Source: Sipunculus nudus (Eukaryota > Annelida > Sipuncula > Golfingiida > Sipunculidae). From it: 64,000 bases of DNA. The stretch spans positions 26,539,033 to 26,603,032 of the forward strand of contig CM049309.1 of NCBI GenBank assembly GCA_026874595.1, read 5' to 3'. The notes beneath the pieces are model-generated. The model searched no databases. It had not been told where the DNA came from and saw nothing but the letters and a program-made list of their open reading frames with translations. The first letter of the stretch is position 1. Every line of letters starts with the position of its first letter. This document shows positions 10,077 to 24,400 of the stretch, piece by piece. Position numbers and translations under genes: made by a program.

Positions 10077-13000
10077 GATTTTATGACAGGTGGTGCCACC
10101 TACATGCTAGTTTACGCTGCAGACATCCAAGCTCATATCTCGGGAACTGTTTGATCGATTGGGCCAAAATTTTGCATGTATATAGATCTCACATAGCTCT
10201 TCATCATAAGCAAACTGGTGGCCCCATCTGTAACCATTTATGCAGTGTCCATCTGTTCATCTGCCTTGGGATAAAATCACTCATAACTCAGAAGTGGTTT
10301 AACTTATCCACCTGAAATTTTGCAGGTTTATACATCCTGGACAGCTCTATGACAGGTGGCGCCACCTACATTCAGGTATACTCTGCAGACATCCAAGCTC
10401 ATATCTCAGGAACCGTTTGACCGATTGGGCCAAAATTTGCATGTGTATAGATCTCGCATAGCTCTTCATCATAGGCAAAACTGCTGGCGCCACCTGCAAC
10501 CATTTATGCACAGCGTCCATCTGTTCATCTGCCTGGGATAAAATCACTCATATCTCAGCAGTGGTTTGACATATCCACCTGAAATATTGCAGGTTTATAC
10601 ATCCTGGACAGTATGCTTGATTTTATGACAGGTGGCGCCACCTACATTCAGGTATACTCTGCAGACATCCAAGCTCATATCTCAGGAACCGTTTGACCGA
10701 TTTGGCCAAAATTTTGCATGTGTATAGATCTCACATAGCTCTTCATCATAGGCAAAACTGGTGGCGCCACCTGCAACAACTTATGAACACCGTCCATCTG
10801 TTCATCTGCCTTGGGATAAATCACTCATATCTCAGCAGTGGTTTGACATATCCACCTGAAATTTTGCAGGTTTATACATCCTGGACAGCTTACTCGATTT
10901 TATGACAGGTGGTGCCACCTACATGCTAGTTTACGCTGCAGACATCCAAGCTCATATCTCAGGAACCGTTTGATCGATTGGGTCAAAATTTTGCATGTAT
11001 ATAGATCTCACATAGCTCTTCATCATAAGCAAAACTGGTGGCACCATCTGTAACCATTAATGCAGTGTCCATCTGTTCATCTGCCTTTGGATAAAATCAC
11101 TTATAACTCAGAAGTGGTTTAACTTATCCACCTGAAATTTTGCAGGATTATACATCCTGGACAGCTCTTTTGATCTATGACAGGTGGCGCCACCTACATT
11201 CAGGTTTTACTCTGCAGACATTCAAGCTCATATCTCAGGAACTATTTGACCAGTTGGGCCAAAATTTTGCATGTGTATAGATCTCGCATAGCTCTTCATC
11301 ATAGGCAAAACTGCTGGTGCCACCTGCAACCATTTATGCACAGCGTCCATCTGTTCATCTGCCTGGGATAAAATCACTCATATCTCAGCAGTGGTTTGAC
11401 ATATCCACCTGAAATTTTGCAGGTTTATACATCCTGGACAGTTTGCTTGATTTTATGACAGGTGGCGCCACCTACATTCAGGTATACTCTGCAGACATCC
11501 AAGCTCATATCTCAGGAACCGTTTGACCGATTGGGCCAAAATTTGCATGTGTATAGATCTCGCATAGCTCTTCATCATAGGCAAAACTGCTGGCGCCACC
11601 TGCAACCATTTATGCACAGCGTCCATCTGTTCATCTGCCTGGGATAAAATAACTCATATCTCAGCAGTGGTTTGACATATCCACCTGAAATATTGCAGGT
11701 TTATACATCCTGGACAGTTTGCTTGATTTTATGACAGGTGGCGCAACCTACATTCAGGTATACTCTGCAGACATCCAAGCTCATATCTCAGGAACCGTTT
11801 GACCGATTTGGCCAAAATTTTGCATGTGTATAGATCTCACATAGCTCTTCATCATAGGCAAAACTGGTGGCGCCACCTGCAACAACTTATGAACACCGTC
11901 CATCTGTTCATCTGCCTTGGGATAAATCACTCATATCTCAGCAGTGGTTTGACATATCCACCTGAAATTTTGCAGGTTTATACATCCTGGACAGCTTACT
12001 CGATTTTATGACAGGTGGTGCCACCTACATGCTAGTTTACGCTGCAGACATCCAAGCTCATATCTCAGGAACGGTTTGATCGATTGGGCCAAAATTTTGC
12101 ATGTATATAGATCTCGCATAGCTCTTCATCATAGGCAAAACTGCTGGTGCCACCTGCAACCATTTATGCACAGCGTCCATCTGTTCATCTGCCTGGGATA
12201 AAATCACTCATATCTCAGCAGTGGTTTGACATATCCACCTGAAATTTTGCAGGTTTATACATCCTGGACAGTTTGCTTGATTTTATGACAGGTGGCGCCA
12301 CCTACATTCAGGTATACTCTGCAGACATCCAAGCTCATATCTCGGGAACCGTTTGACCGATTGGGCCAAAATTTTGCATGTGTATAGATCTCGCGTAGCT
12401 CTTCATCATAAGCAAAACTGGTGGCCCCATCTGTAACCATTTATGCAGTGTCCATCTGTTCATCTGCCTTTGGATAAAATCACTCATAACTCAGAAGTGG
12501 TTTAACTTATCCACCTGAAATTTTGCAGGTTTATACATCCTGGACAGCTCTTTTGATCTATGACAGGTTGCGCCACCTACATTCAGGTTTTACTCTGCAG
12601 ACATTCAAGCTCATATCTCAGGAACTATTTGACCAATTGGGCCAAAATTTTGCATGTGTATAGATCTCGCATAGCTCTTCATCATAGGCAAAACTGCTGG
12701 TGCCACCTGCAACCATTTATGCACAGGGTCCATCTGTTCATCTGCCTGGGATAAAATCACTCATATCTCAGCAGTGGTTTGACATATCCACCTGAAATTT
12801 TGCAGGTTAATACATCCTGGACAGTTTGCTTGATTTTATGACAGGTGGCGCCACCTACATTCAGGTATACTCTGCAGACATCCAAGCTCATATCTCGGGA
12901 ACCGTTTGACCGATTGGGCCAAAATTTTGCATGTGTATAGATCTCGCGTAGCTCTTCATCATAGGCAAAACTGGTGGCGCCATCTGCAACCATTAATGCA

Positions 13001-16000
13001 CAGCACCCATCTGTTCATCTGCCTTGGGATAAAGTCACTCATATCTCAGCAGTGGTTTGACTTATCCACCTGAAATTTTGCAGGTTTATACATCCTGGAC
13101 AGCTTTCTTGATTTTATGACAGGTGGCGCCACCTAGATTCAGGTTTACTCTGCAGACATCCAAGCTCATATATCACAGGAACTATTTGACTAATTGGGCC
13201 AAAAATTTGCTTGTGTATAGATCTTGCATAGCTCTTAATCATAGGCAAAACCGGTGGCGCCACCTGCAACCATTTATGCAAAGCATCCATCTGTTCATCT
13301 GCTTTGGGATAGAATCACTCATATCTCAGCAGTGGTTTGACTTATCCACCTGAAATTTTGCAGGTTCATTCATAGTGGACCGCCTTCTCAATTTTTTGAC
13401 AGGTGGCACCACCTACATTCAGGTTTACTTTGCAGACATCCATGCTCATATCTCAGGAACCGTTTGACCGATTGGGCCAAAATTTTGCATGTGGATAGAT
13501 CTCACATAGCTCTTAATCATAGGCAAACTGGTGGTGCCACCTGCAACCATTTATGCACAGCGTCCATCTGTTCATCTGCCTTTGGATAAAATTACTCATA
13601 TCTCAGCAGTGGTTTGACTTTTCCGCCTGAAATTTTGCAGGTTTATACATCCTGGACAGCTTTCTCAATTTTATGACAGGTGGTGCCACCTACATTCACC
13701 CTTACTCTGCAGACATCCAAACTATCTGGGGAACGGTTTGACAGATAGGGCCAAAATTTTTCTTGTGTATAGATCTCACATAGCTCTTCATCACAAGCAA
13801 AACTGGTGGCGCCACCTGCAACAACTTATGAACACCTTCCATCTGTTCATCTGCCTTTGGATAAAATCACTCATATCTCAGCAGTGGTTTGACTTATCCA
13901 CCTGAAATTTTGCAGGTTTATACATCCTGAACAGCTTTCTCAATTTTACAACAGGTGGCACCACCTTAATTCATGTTTACTCTGCAGACATCCAAGCTCA
14001 TATCTCGTGAACTGTTTGACCAATTGGGTCGAAATTTTGCTTGTGTATAGATCTCACATAGCTCTTTATTATAAACAAAACTGGTGGCACCATCTGCAAC
14101 AACTTATGAACACCTTCGATCTGTTCATCTGCCTTTGGATAAAATCACTCATATCTCAGCAGTGGTTTGACTTATCCACCTGAAATTTTGCAGGTTTATA
14201 CATCCTGGACAGCTCTATGACAGGTGGCGCCACCTACATTCAGGTATACTCTGCAGACATCCAAGCTCATATCTCAGGAACTATTTGACCGATTGGGCCA
14301 AAATTTGCATGTGTATAGATCTCGCATAGCTCTTCATCATAGGCAAAAACTGCTGGCGCCACCTGCAACCATTTATGCACAGCGTCCATCTGTTCATCTG
14401 CCTGGGATAAAATCACTCATATCTCAGCAGTGGTTTGACATATCCACCTGAAATATTGCAGGTTTATACATCCTGGACAGTTTGCTTGATTTTATGACAG
14501 GTGGCGCCACCTACATTCAGGTATACTCTGCAGACATCCAAGCTCATATCTCAGGAACCGTTTGACCGATTTGGCCAAAATTTTGCATGTGTATAGATCT
14601 CACATAGCTCTTCATCATAGGCAAAACTGGTGGCGCCACCTGCAACAACTTATGAACACCGTCCATCTGTTCATCTGCCTTGGGATAAATCACTCATATC
14701 TCAGCAGTGGTTTGACATATCCACCTGAAATTTTGCAGGTTTATACATCCTGGACAGCTTACTCGATTTTATGACAGGTGGTGCCACCTACATGCTAGTT
14801 TACGCTGCAGACATCCAAGCTCATATCTCAGGAACCGTTTGATCGATTGGGTCAAAATTTTGCATGTATATAGATCTCACATAGCTCTTCATCAGAAGCA
14901 AAACTGGTGGCACCATCTGTAACCATATATGCAGTGTCCATCTGTTCATCTGCCTTTGGAAAAAATCACTCATAACTCAGAAGTGGTTTAACTTATCCAC
15001 CTGAAATTTTGCAGGTTTATACATCCTGGACAGCTCTTTTGATCTATGACAGGTGGCGCCACCTACATTCAGGTTTTACTCTGCAGACATTCAAGCTCAT
15101 ATCTCAGGAACTATTTGACCAATTGGGCCAAAATTTTGCATGTGTATAGATCTCGCATAGCTCTTCATCATAGGCAAAACTGCTGGTGCCACCTGCAACC
15201 ATTTATGCACAGCGTCCATCTGTTCATCTGCCTGGGATAAAATCACTAATATCTCAGCAGTGGTTTGACATATCCACCTGAAATTTTGCAGGTTTATACA
15301 TCCTGGACAGTTTGCTTGATTTTATGACAGGTGGCGCCACCTACATTCAGGTATACACTGCAGACATCCAAGCTCATATCTCAGGAACCGTTTGACCGAT
15401 TGGGCCAAAATTTGCATGTGTATAGATCTCACATAGCTCTTCATCATAGGCAAAACTGCTGGCGCCACCTGCAACCATTTATGCACAGCGTCCATCTGTT
15501 CATCTGCCTGGGATAAAATCACTCATATCTCAGCAGTGGTTTGACATATCCACCTGAAATATTGCAGGTTTATACATCCTGGACAGTTTGCTTGATTTTA
15601 TGACAGGTGGCGCCACCTACATTCAGGTATACTCTGCAGACATCCAAGCTCATATCTCAGGAACCGTTTGACCGATTTGGCCAAAATTTTGCATGTGTAT
15701 AGATCTCACATAGCTCTTCATCATAGGCAAAACTGGTGGCGCCACCTGCAACAACTTATGAACACCGTCCATCTGTTCATCTGCCTTGGGATAAATCACT
15801 CATATCTCAGCAGTGGTTTGACATATCCACCTGAAATTTTGCAGGTTTATACATCCTGGACAGCTTACTCGATTTTATGACAGGTGGTGCCACCTACATG
15901 CTAGTTTACGCTGCAGACATCCAAGCTCATATCTCAGGAACCGTTTGACCGATTGGGTCAAAATTTTGCATGTATATAGATCTCACATAGCTCTTCATCA

Positions 16001-17147
16001 TAAGCAAAACTGGTGGCACCATCTGTAACCATTTATGCAGTGTCCATCTGTTCATCTGCCTTTGGATAAAATCACTCATAACTCAGAAGTGGTTAACTGA
16101 TCCACCTGAAATTTTGCAGGTTTATACATTCTGGACAGCTCTTTTGATCTATGACAGGTGGCGCCACCTACATTCAGGTTTTACTCTGCAGACATTCAAG
16201 CTCATATCTCAGGAACTATTTGACCGATTGGGCCAAAATTTTGCATGTGTATAGATCTCGCATAGCTCTTCATCATAGGCAAAACTGCTGGTGCCACCTG
16301 CAACCATTTATGCACAGCGTCCATTTGTTCATCTGCCTGGGATAAAATCACTCATATCTCAGCAGTGGTTTGACATATCCACCTGAAATTTTGCAGGTTT
16401 ATACATCCTGGACAGTTTGCTTGATTTTATGACAGGTGGCGCCACCTACATTCATGTTTACTCTGCAGACATCCAAGCTCATATCTCGTGAACTGTTTGA
16501 CCAATTGGGCCGAAATTTTGCTTGTGTATAGATCTCACATAGCTCTTTATTATAAACAAAACTGGTGGCGCCATCTGCAACAACTTATGAACACCTTCGA
16601 TCTGTTCATCTGCCTTTGGATAAAATCACTCATATCTCAGCAGTGGTTTGACTTATCCACCTGAAATTTTGCAGGTTTATACATCCTGAACAGCTTTCTC
16701 AATTTTACAACAGGTTGCACCACCTTCATTCATGTTTACTCTGCAGATATCCAAGCTCATATCTCGTGAACCGTTTGACCGATTGGGCCAAAATTTTGCT
16801 TGTGTATAGATCTCACATAGCTCTTTATTATAAACAAAACTGGTGGCGCCACCTGCAACCACTTATGAACACCGTCCATCTGTTCAGCTGCCTTGGGATA
16901 AAATCACATCTCAGCAGTGGTTTGACTTATCCACCTGAAATTTTGCAGGTTTATACATCCTGCACATTTTTCTCGATTTTATGACAGGTGGCACCACCTA
17001 CATTCATGTTTACGCTGCAGACATCCATGCTAATATGCAACACTCCTCACTCTATTCCCCTTGCCACTTAATCCATGCCTCACTTCACCCGTCCCACTCT
17101 GATTTCTGCGGATACACATAGTCGCTTGTTGACTACCCATATTCTAG
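10077..17147 (+). repeat. ~276-bp tandem array inside a family A element, with higher-order repeats
   Basis: About 25 units. The GCAGG landmark of successive units starts at 10,322, 10,589, 10,866, 11,142, 11,419 and 11,695, spacing 267-277 bp. Each unit has two palindromic blocks, acagGTGGCGCCACCtacatt and actgGTGGCGCCACCtgcaac, roughly 130 and 147 bp apart. A four-unit higher-order period of ~1,106 bp is visible (10,356 to 11,462; 10,693 to 11,799; 14,224 to 15,331; 14,562 to 15,668). The array ends with the family A 3' terminus, including gcggatacac, the GTCgcttgttGAC hairpin and CTAG at 17,144-17,147. Many 60-90 aa frames inside are the same repeat translated and are not genes. Confidence 0.9.
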
Positions 17148-17312
17148 TTTTAAAATGTCCTAGTCTGAAACTTGCAGGTCTCAAATGTCCATAATGACTA
17201 AGGTAGATATGGAGGACTTAAAAGGAAAAATATTAAATTTTAAAAATAAACCTCCATTCATACTCCCAAACTTTGCACAGGTTCGCATTAGGCCGGTAGG
17301 CCTTGTTAAGAA
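17148..17312 (+). mobile_element. Family D short element (~165 bp)
   Basis: Starts tttAAAATGTCCTAGTCtgaa directly after the CTAG of the family A end and finishes at cgcattAGGCCggtaGGCCTTGTT, a hairpin followed by CTTG-T. A second copy is at 34,489-34,663. Both contain aaaCCTCCATTCATACTCCC and ACTTTGCACAGGTTCGCATTA. Non-coding. Confidence 0.65.
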
Positions 17313-18028
17313 ATTATTTCCTTTTAAATAATTAAACAAAATATAATTTAACCCATCAGTAGGCATAATTTGATAATATATGAAACAAATCATGGATAAA
17401 TAAGGATGCAATTTTAAATTTTTAATTCTGGAGTGTTATTTTCATACATTTATTGCTTTGCAAATTTAAAAATATATTTTATAAAAAAAAAAGAAATATA
17501 TCTGTGTGCATAATGTGGTGTTACCTGACTTAATTAAGTATAAATGTTGATGCAGTTTAGATTATGAATCAATTTAAATATTCAGATATATATGATATAA
17601 TGAAATATCTAGTAAAATTTATAAACTTAAAAAAATGACTTAACAAAAGAAAAAATAGGATCTAATGCAGATATTTGTTCCTTATTTTCCTGTCTCAGTA
17701 GAATGGAAATTAAAGGTATTTGCTTTGTTTTCCATCTCTCTGCCTGTTTTTAAATATTTAAAAATAATTTCATTTGAATTAAATTTTATACTTAACGTAT
17801 ATGCAGAGGTGCTGTAACTCCCACCAGTCCCTGTAAGCACCATTGAATTTAATTCCGTATTCTGTATTTATATCCAAAGGTGATGTAACTCCCCCCCCCC
17901 CCCCTCCAGTCATTGAGCCCTAGTTCCTGAGCACTGAGGATAGAATTTTATTGCAACTTCAAAAAATCTATGGTGATGAAGTTATAACTGTCTCAATCAG
18001 CTGAGCGCCATGACCCATGGGTCCCTTG
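17313..18028 (+). other. AT-rich interval with a family B 3' end
   Basis: Mostly AT-rich sequence with a C16-like homopolymer at about 17,889-17,904 and two related ~60-bp 'gtgctgtaactccc' stretches near 17,810 and 17,880. The right edge is a family B terminus: CAGCTGAGCGC, gACCCATGGGTc and CTTG at 18,025-18,028. Confidence 0.5.
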
Positions 18029-20936
18029 TTTTTTCAAGGGTCATCAGTCATCAGTACATTAACCCATAATTTCTCAGGAATGGCAGGGACTAGCATCAAC
18101 AAATTTTATGCAAAACTCTGTCACATATCAAATGTTGTGGGATTAAGCTTTTAGTGGTACCACCTGCATTAACTTACATTTTACCCGGAAAAGCTAAAAA
18201 AAACTTTGAAAATCTTCTTCTCTGAACTCATTCAGCCAAATTGTTTTTATGTTTCACAGAAATGATCCAAGAGACGAGCTCTCTCAAGTTTGTTCAAATG
18301 GTTACGGTTTGATGAATTTTGGCCGAGTTGCAGGAATTTGAACTTAGTCATTTGGCCAAAGAAGCATACTAACATAACAATCTAAGAAACAACAGGCACT
18401 AGCATCAACATGTTTTGTGCAAATATTGGTCAAATGACTCATATTTGAAATAGCAGTTTTGTGGCGCCACCTACATAGACCTGTTTTTTACGAGCAGAAA
18501 CCTCATAATTTTAGCCTCATCAGCTTAAACATGGTTTATAATAAAACTTTCAAGCTGAATCTGTCCGTACCTCTGTCTGTCTGTCTGAAGATGTATATCG
18601 ACAACATCTCGGTCAAGTTCGAAGATGGGTGACCTTGACCTATTTTTCTAAGTTTTAGAGCTGATTATAGAAAAATTCTTATAAGCTTATTTCTCAGGAA
18701 GCATTGGGTGGATTTTTACAAAACTTACTCTGATCATTGGGACTGATGGTCTGTACCTGCTGCACAGGTTTTGGAGCACCACTCACAATTTCTGATTTTT
18801 AATGAAATTTTATCAGATTTTTCAACTTTGGCCTTGTGAGTGGGGTATTTCCAAAGGTATTCAACAAAGGAACTTCATTTCTTCAGTGCTGATGCATATT
18901 AACAAAATCTTGGTCAAGTTCAAAGATGGGTGACCTTGACTGACTTTTCAAGGTTACAGAGCTTAGAAAAGAAAAAAGCTTATTTCTGAGGAAGCATTTG
19001 GTTGATTGTTATGTAACATGGTGTAATAATATACCTCGATGATCTCTAAGTCCTGCAGGGGATTGGTCTTATTATACTTGCAAAGGTACTGCATACCTCT
19101 CCAGCTTAAATTTATAACTGAGACATGTACAGATATACATCCATGTGAGAACAAATATTTCATACTTGTTTCTTTTACCACCTATAAACACTGTTCTTTT
19201 GGCTGAGGGCTTTTGACAGCTTCTGCTGAAATTCTAGTTGGTAGGGTCATAGATAGCTGAAGCTGGTCTTGTGGCCATTAGTAAGCCTATTTCTAACTGA
19301 GGGCTGCTAAAGTCTTCTTCTGCAAAACTGTTGTTTCAACTTGTGTGACAGTGCCTAAAATGATTCTTAGGAGGCATTTGTTCAAGTTTACTTTAATGAT
19401 TTTTGGCAGAATTATTGGACCTTTAACAATGAAAGACTGCATCTTTTATTATTCTAAACATTTTTATAAAAAAATCTTATGAATATGTCAGCTGGAAAAA
19501 GTGTATTCAGTATGTGTAAACAGATTTACAAACAGGCCAGGATTGTGTCTGTATCTATAAATAGCTTGGCAGACATCAAACTATTTTGGTATGGCAACAA
19601 GACAAAGGTCAGTCTGGTTCTATTTATAGCTTTAGCAGTCTGCCAACTGTGTTAGATTATGCAACAGGTCAAGAGTTCACTCAGTGCACCCAGGTACAGG
19701 TCAAAGTTCACTCAGTGCACGCAGGTGCAGGTCAAGAGTTCACTCAGTGCAGTAGCTGGAGCCAGCAATTCGTTCACTGGCGGCAACTGCCTTTCTTACC
19801 TAACCCTGCATGGTTAGCCTAGGGAACCTGACTCAAGAGAAGTTTGATGAATTGGCCTAATATTTCGACTTGTCCATGCATCTTTGATGGCTTTCTCAAT
19901 AACAAGGCTGATATCGCCACTAGCAATGACTTTTGCACAGTTCAGTACCTGCTTATTTCTCAGGAGTGATTTGTTAAATCAGCCTGAAATTGTGCACATT
20001 TACACATATCTGATAGCTTTGTAGTATACAAGACCGGTGGCGCCACATACAATCATTTTTGTGTTGTGTGCACCCATGCCAGTATTTCAGCTGTGATGTT
20101 TGTGTAATTGGTTCTTGTTCAAAATGTTTAGTATTTGCATTAATTGTTCATGTACATATTTACACATGTCATTGACCAATGGTCCAGCACTGAAGAATTA
20201 AACCTGGTGTATATGCCACTGCAAAGGTTTGCATTAGGTCTGTAGGCCTTGTATATATTCAAATTGATATGTTATACTGTGAATGTAAATTTGATGTAAG
20301 ACAAAAAATTATCCAATTAAAACATTAGTTCATTAGTTTCCTGTCTCAGTAGAATGAGAAATAAAGTGATTGGCTTTGTTTTTCCATCTGTCTGCCTGTT
20401 TTTAAAGATTTGATAATTATGAATACACTTTTTATCCTGTAAGCACTGTTTAATTAAATTCCATATCCTGTATGTATATGCACAAGTGTTGTAACTCCCA
20501 GCATCTCTCCCCTCCCATTTGTTCATAATGAACACCCTCCCCATTACCATCAAGTTCTTGCACCTGTGGACTTGGAATGTTACTTGTATTGCAAGTATAC
20601 ATTTTTAAAATTGAAAAAAAAAAAATTGTACATTACAAAAAAATCTAATTGAAGAAATGTCTTTACTGCTGAAACTGTCAGTAGCTAATCTAGAAGCCAA
20701 ACAATGATCTTTTGTTCTCAAACTGATCACAAACTTCAGTTTCAACATTAGGAAACATATGGTCAGATAAGAATATTTTTTCAACAATTTCTTGCTCATT
20801 AATACAAACCATTCAGAACAACAAACCATGCCCAATATTATCTCTTCCTCTCAGACTTTATCTCCATTTGATAATATTTTAGATTTTTACATTCAAGGTA
20901 AACATCAGCTGAGCACATTGATCCATGGGTCCCTTG
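18029..20936 (+). mobile_element. Family C-type long repeat ending in a family B-like terminus
   Basis: Family C interior (starting with the tcagtacattaacccata phrase), then CTGTCTGTCTG and 'ggtcaagttcgaagatgggtgacc' blocks, a 30-bp minisatellite at 19,660-19,760, and GGTGGCGCCACaTAC at about 20,038. A segment at about 20,050-20,260 is shared with 37,137-37,345. The terminus is CAGCTGAGCaca, gATCCATGGGTc and CTTG at 20,933-20,936. Large parts occur in inverted orientation at 58,960-60,250. Confidence 0.5.
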
Positions 20937-21429
20937 TTGATACCTCCATCTTGCACACAAGCTGGGTAGCACCACAAACAATCATTTTCACATAGCGCAG
21001 ATCCATCATAGTCCAGACAGGTGGTGCCTCATACCTGTTCATTTAAGTAGAATATATTGCTTTTTTCTCAGGAGTGGTTTGACCTATTCACCTGAATATT
21101 TGCATACATGTCCATAGATCTTGGAATGGTTTATCTTGTATACAAGGCTGCTTGGGTCATCTACAATCAATTTCAGCTTGTGTCCATTTGTAGATATGTT
21201 TTTGGTGAAAATTGCACATATATGAGGAGTTTAATTGGTATCTCTGATGCCGCAAATCTGGAGTCATGTCATGTCAGGAAAATTTAATGCCCGTTTTCTA
21301 GTTTGATCTTTGTTTATCAAGCAGGTATGTTCTTCTTGATCATGACCAATTTAAGATTTAACAGAATGCTACAGTGTCAAAGATGTTAAATATAATTTTC
21401 ATGTACAGATCTCACTCTGCAGGTGTGTT
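20937..21429 (+). repeat. Diverged family A-like sequence
   Basis: Contains 'tttttctcaggagtggtttgacctattcacctga' (core phrase of family A units) and 'tccatagatcttgg' phrases in degraded form, up to the first units of the 29-bp satellite. No gene seen. Confidence 0.35.
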
Positions 21430-24400
21430 TCAGATCACTACAAGTTATTTCAGATCAAATCACCAACTACAGGCTAGTTCAGATCAAATCATCAACTACA
21501 AACTCGTTCAGATCACCAACTACAGGCTAGTTTAGATCAAATCACCAACTACAAGCTAGTTCAGATTAAATCACCAACCTTGGGCTAGTTCAGATCAAAT
21601 CACCAACCACAGGGTAGTTCAGATCAAATCACCAACTACAGGCTAGTTCAGTTCAAATCACAAAATACAGGCTAGTTCAGATCAAATAACCAACTATAGG
21701 CTAGTTCAGATCAGATCATCAACTACAGGCTAGTTCAGATCAAATAACCAACTACAGGCTAGTTCAGAACAAATCAACAACTACAGGCTAGTTCAGATCA
21801 AATCACCAACTACAGGCAAGTTAGATTAAATTACCCAATACAGGCCCGATCAGTTCAAATCACAAAATACAGGCCAGTTCAGATCAAATCACCAACTACA
21901 GGCTAGTTCAGATCAGATCACCAACTACAGGCTAGTTCAGATCAAATCACCAACTACAGGCTAGTTTAGATCAAATCACCAACTACAGGCTAGTTCAGAT
22001 CAAATCACCAACTACAGGCTAGTTCAGATCAAATCACCAACTACAGGCTAGTTCAGATCAAATCACCAACTACAGGCTAGTTCAGATCAAATCACCAACT
22101 TCAGGCTAGTTTAGATCAAATCACCAACTACAGGCTAGTCCAGGTCAGATCACCAACTTCAGACTATTTCAGATCAAATCACCAACTCCAGGCTAGTTCA
22201 GATCAATTCACCAACTACAGGCTGGTTCAGATCAAATCACTAACTACAGCCAAGTTAGATCAGATCACCAACTACAGGCTAGTTCAGATCAAATCACCAA
22301 CTACAGGCTAGTTCAGAACAAATCACCAACTACAGGCTAGTTCAGATCAAATCACCAACTACAGGCTAGTTCAGATCGAATCACCAACTACAGGCTAGTA
22401 CAGAACAAATCACCAACTACAGGCTAGTTCAGAACAAATCACCAACTACAGGCTAGTTCAGATCAAATCACCAACTACAGGCTAGTTCAGATCGAATCAC
22501 CAACTACAGGCTAGTTCAGAACAAATCACCAACTACAGGCTAGTTCAGAACAAATCACCAACTACAGGCTAGTTCAGAACAAATCACCAACTACAGGCTA
22601 GTACAGAACAAATCATCAACTACAGGCTAGTTCAGAACAAATCACCAACTACAGGCTAGTTCAGAACAAATCACCAACTACAGGCTAGTTCAGAACAAAT
22701 CACCAACTACAGGCTAGTTCAGAACAAATCACCAACTACAGGCTAGTTCAGAACAAATCACCAACTACAGGCTAGTTCAGAACAAATCACCAACTACAGG
22801 CTAGTTCAGAACAAATCACCAACTCCAGGCTAGTACAGAACAAATCACCAACTACAGGCTAGTTCAGAACAAATCACCAACTACAGGCTAGTACAGAACA
22901 AATCACCAACTACAGGCTAGTTCAGAACAAATCACCAACTACAGGCTAGTTCAGAACAAATCACCAACTACAGGCTAGTTCAGAACAAATCACCAACTAC
23001 AGGCTAGTTCAGAACAAATCACCAACTACAGGCTAGTTCAGAACAAATCACCAACTACAGGCTAGTTCAGAACAAATCACCAACTACAGGCTAGTTCAGA
23101 ACAAATCACCAACTCCAGGCTAGTTCAGATCAATTCACCAACTACAGGCTAGTTCAGAACAAATCACCAACTACAGGCTAGTACAGAACAAATCACCAAC
23201 TACAGGCTAGTTCAGAACAAATCACCAACTACAGGCTAGTTCAGATCAAATCACCAACTACAGGCTAGTTCAGATCGAATCACCAACTACAGGCTAGTTC
23301 AGATCAAATCATCAAATACAAACTAGTTCAGATCACCAACTACAGGCTAGTTTAGATCAAATCACCAACTACAAGCTAGTTCAGATTAAATCACCAACCT
23401 TGGGCTAGTTCAGATCAAATCACCAACCACAGGGTAGTTCAGATCAAATCACCAACTACAGGCTAGTTCAGTTCAAATCACAAAATACAGGCTAGTTCAG
23501 ATCAAATCACCAACTATAGGCTAGTTCAGATCAGATCACCAACTACAGGCTAGTTCAGATCAAATCACCAACTACAGGCTAGTACAGATCAAATAACCAA
23601 CAACAGGCTAGTTCAGAACAAATCAACAACTACAGGCTAGTTCAGATCAAATCACCAACTACAGGCAAGTTAGATTAAATTACCCACTACAGGCCCGATC
23701 AGTTCAAATCACAAAATACAGGCCAGTTCAGATCAAATCACCAACTACAGGCTAGTTCAGATCAAATCACCAACTCCAGGCTAGCTTAGATCAAATCACT
23801 AACCACAGGGTAGTTCAGATCAAATCACCAACTACAGGCTAGTTCCGATCAGATCACCAACTACAGGCTAGTTTAGATCAAATCACCAACTACTGGCTAG
23901 TTTAGATCAAATCACCAACTACAGGCTAGTCCAGGTCAGATCACCAACTTCAGACTATTTCAGATCAAATCACCAACTCCAGGCTAGTTCAGATCAATTC
24001 ACCAACTACAGGCTGGTTCAGATCAAATCACTAACTACAGGCAAGTTAGATCAGATCACCAACTACAGGCTAGTTCAGAACAAATCACCAACTACAGGCT
24101 AGTACAGAACAAATCACCAACTACAGGCTAGTTCAGAACAAATCACCAACTACAGGCTAGTTCAGATCAAATCACCAACTACAGGCAAGTTCAGATCAAA
24201 TCACCAACTACAGGCTAGTTAGATTAATTACCCACTACAGGCCCGATCAGTTCAAATCACAAAATACAGGGTAGTTCAGAACAAATCACCAACTACAAGC
24301 TAGTTCAGATCAAATCACCAACTACAGGCTAGTTCAGTTCAAATCACAAAATACAGGCTAGTTCAGATCAAATCACCAACTATAGGCTAGTTCAGATCAA

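Noticed and set aside
10347-16984. Many 60-90 aa frames with shared peptides (HVYRSRIALHHRQ-like)
   Set aside because: They are the 276-bp repeat translated again and again on both strands; no start context, no domain.
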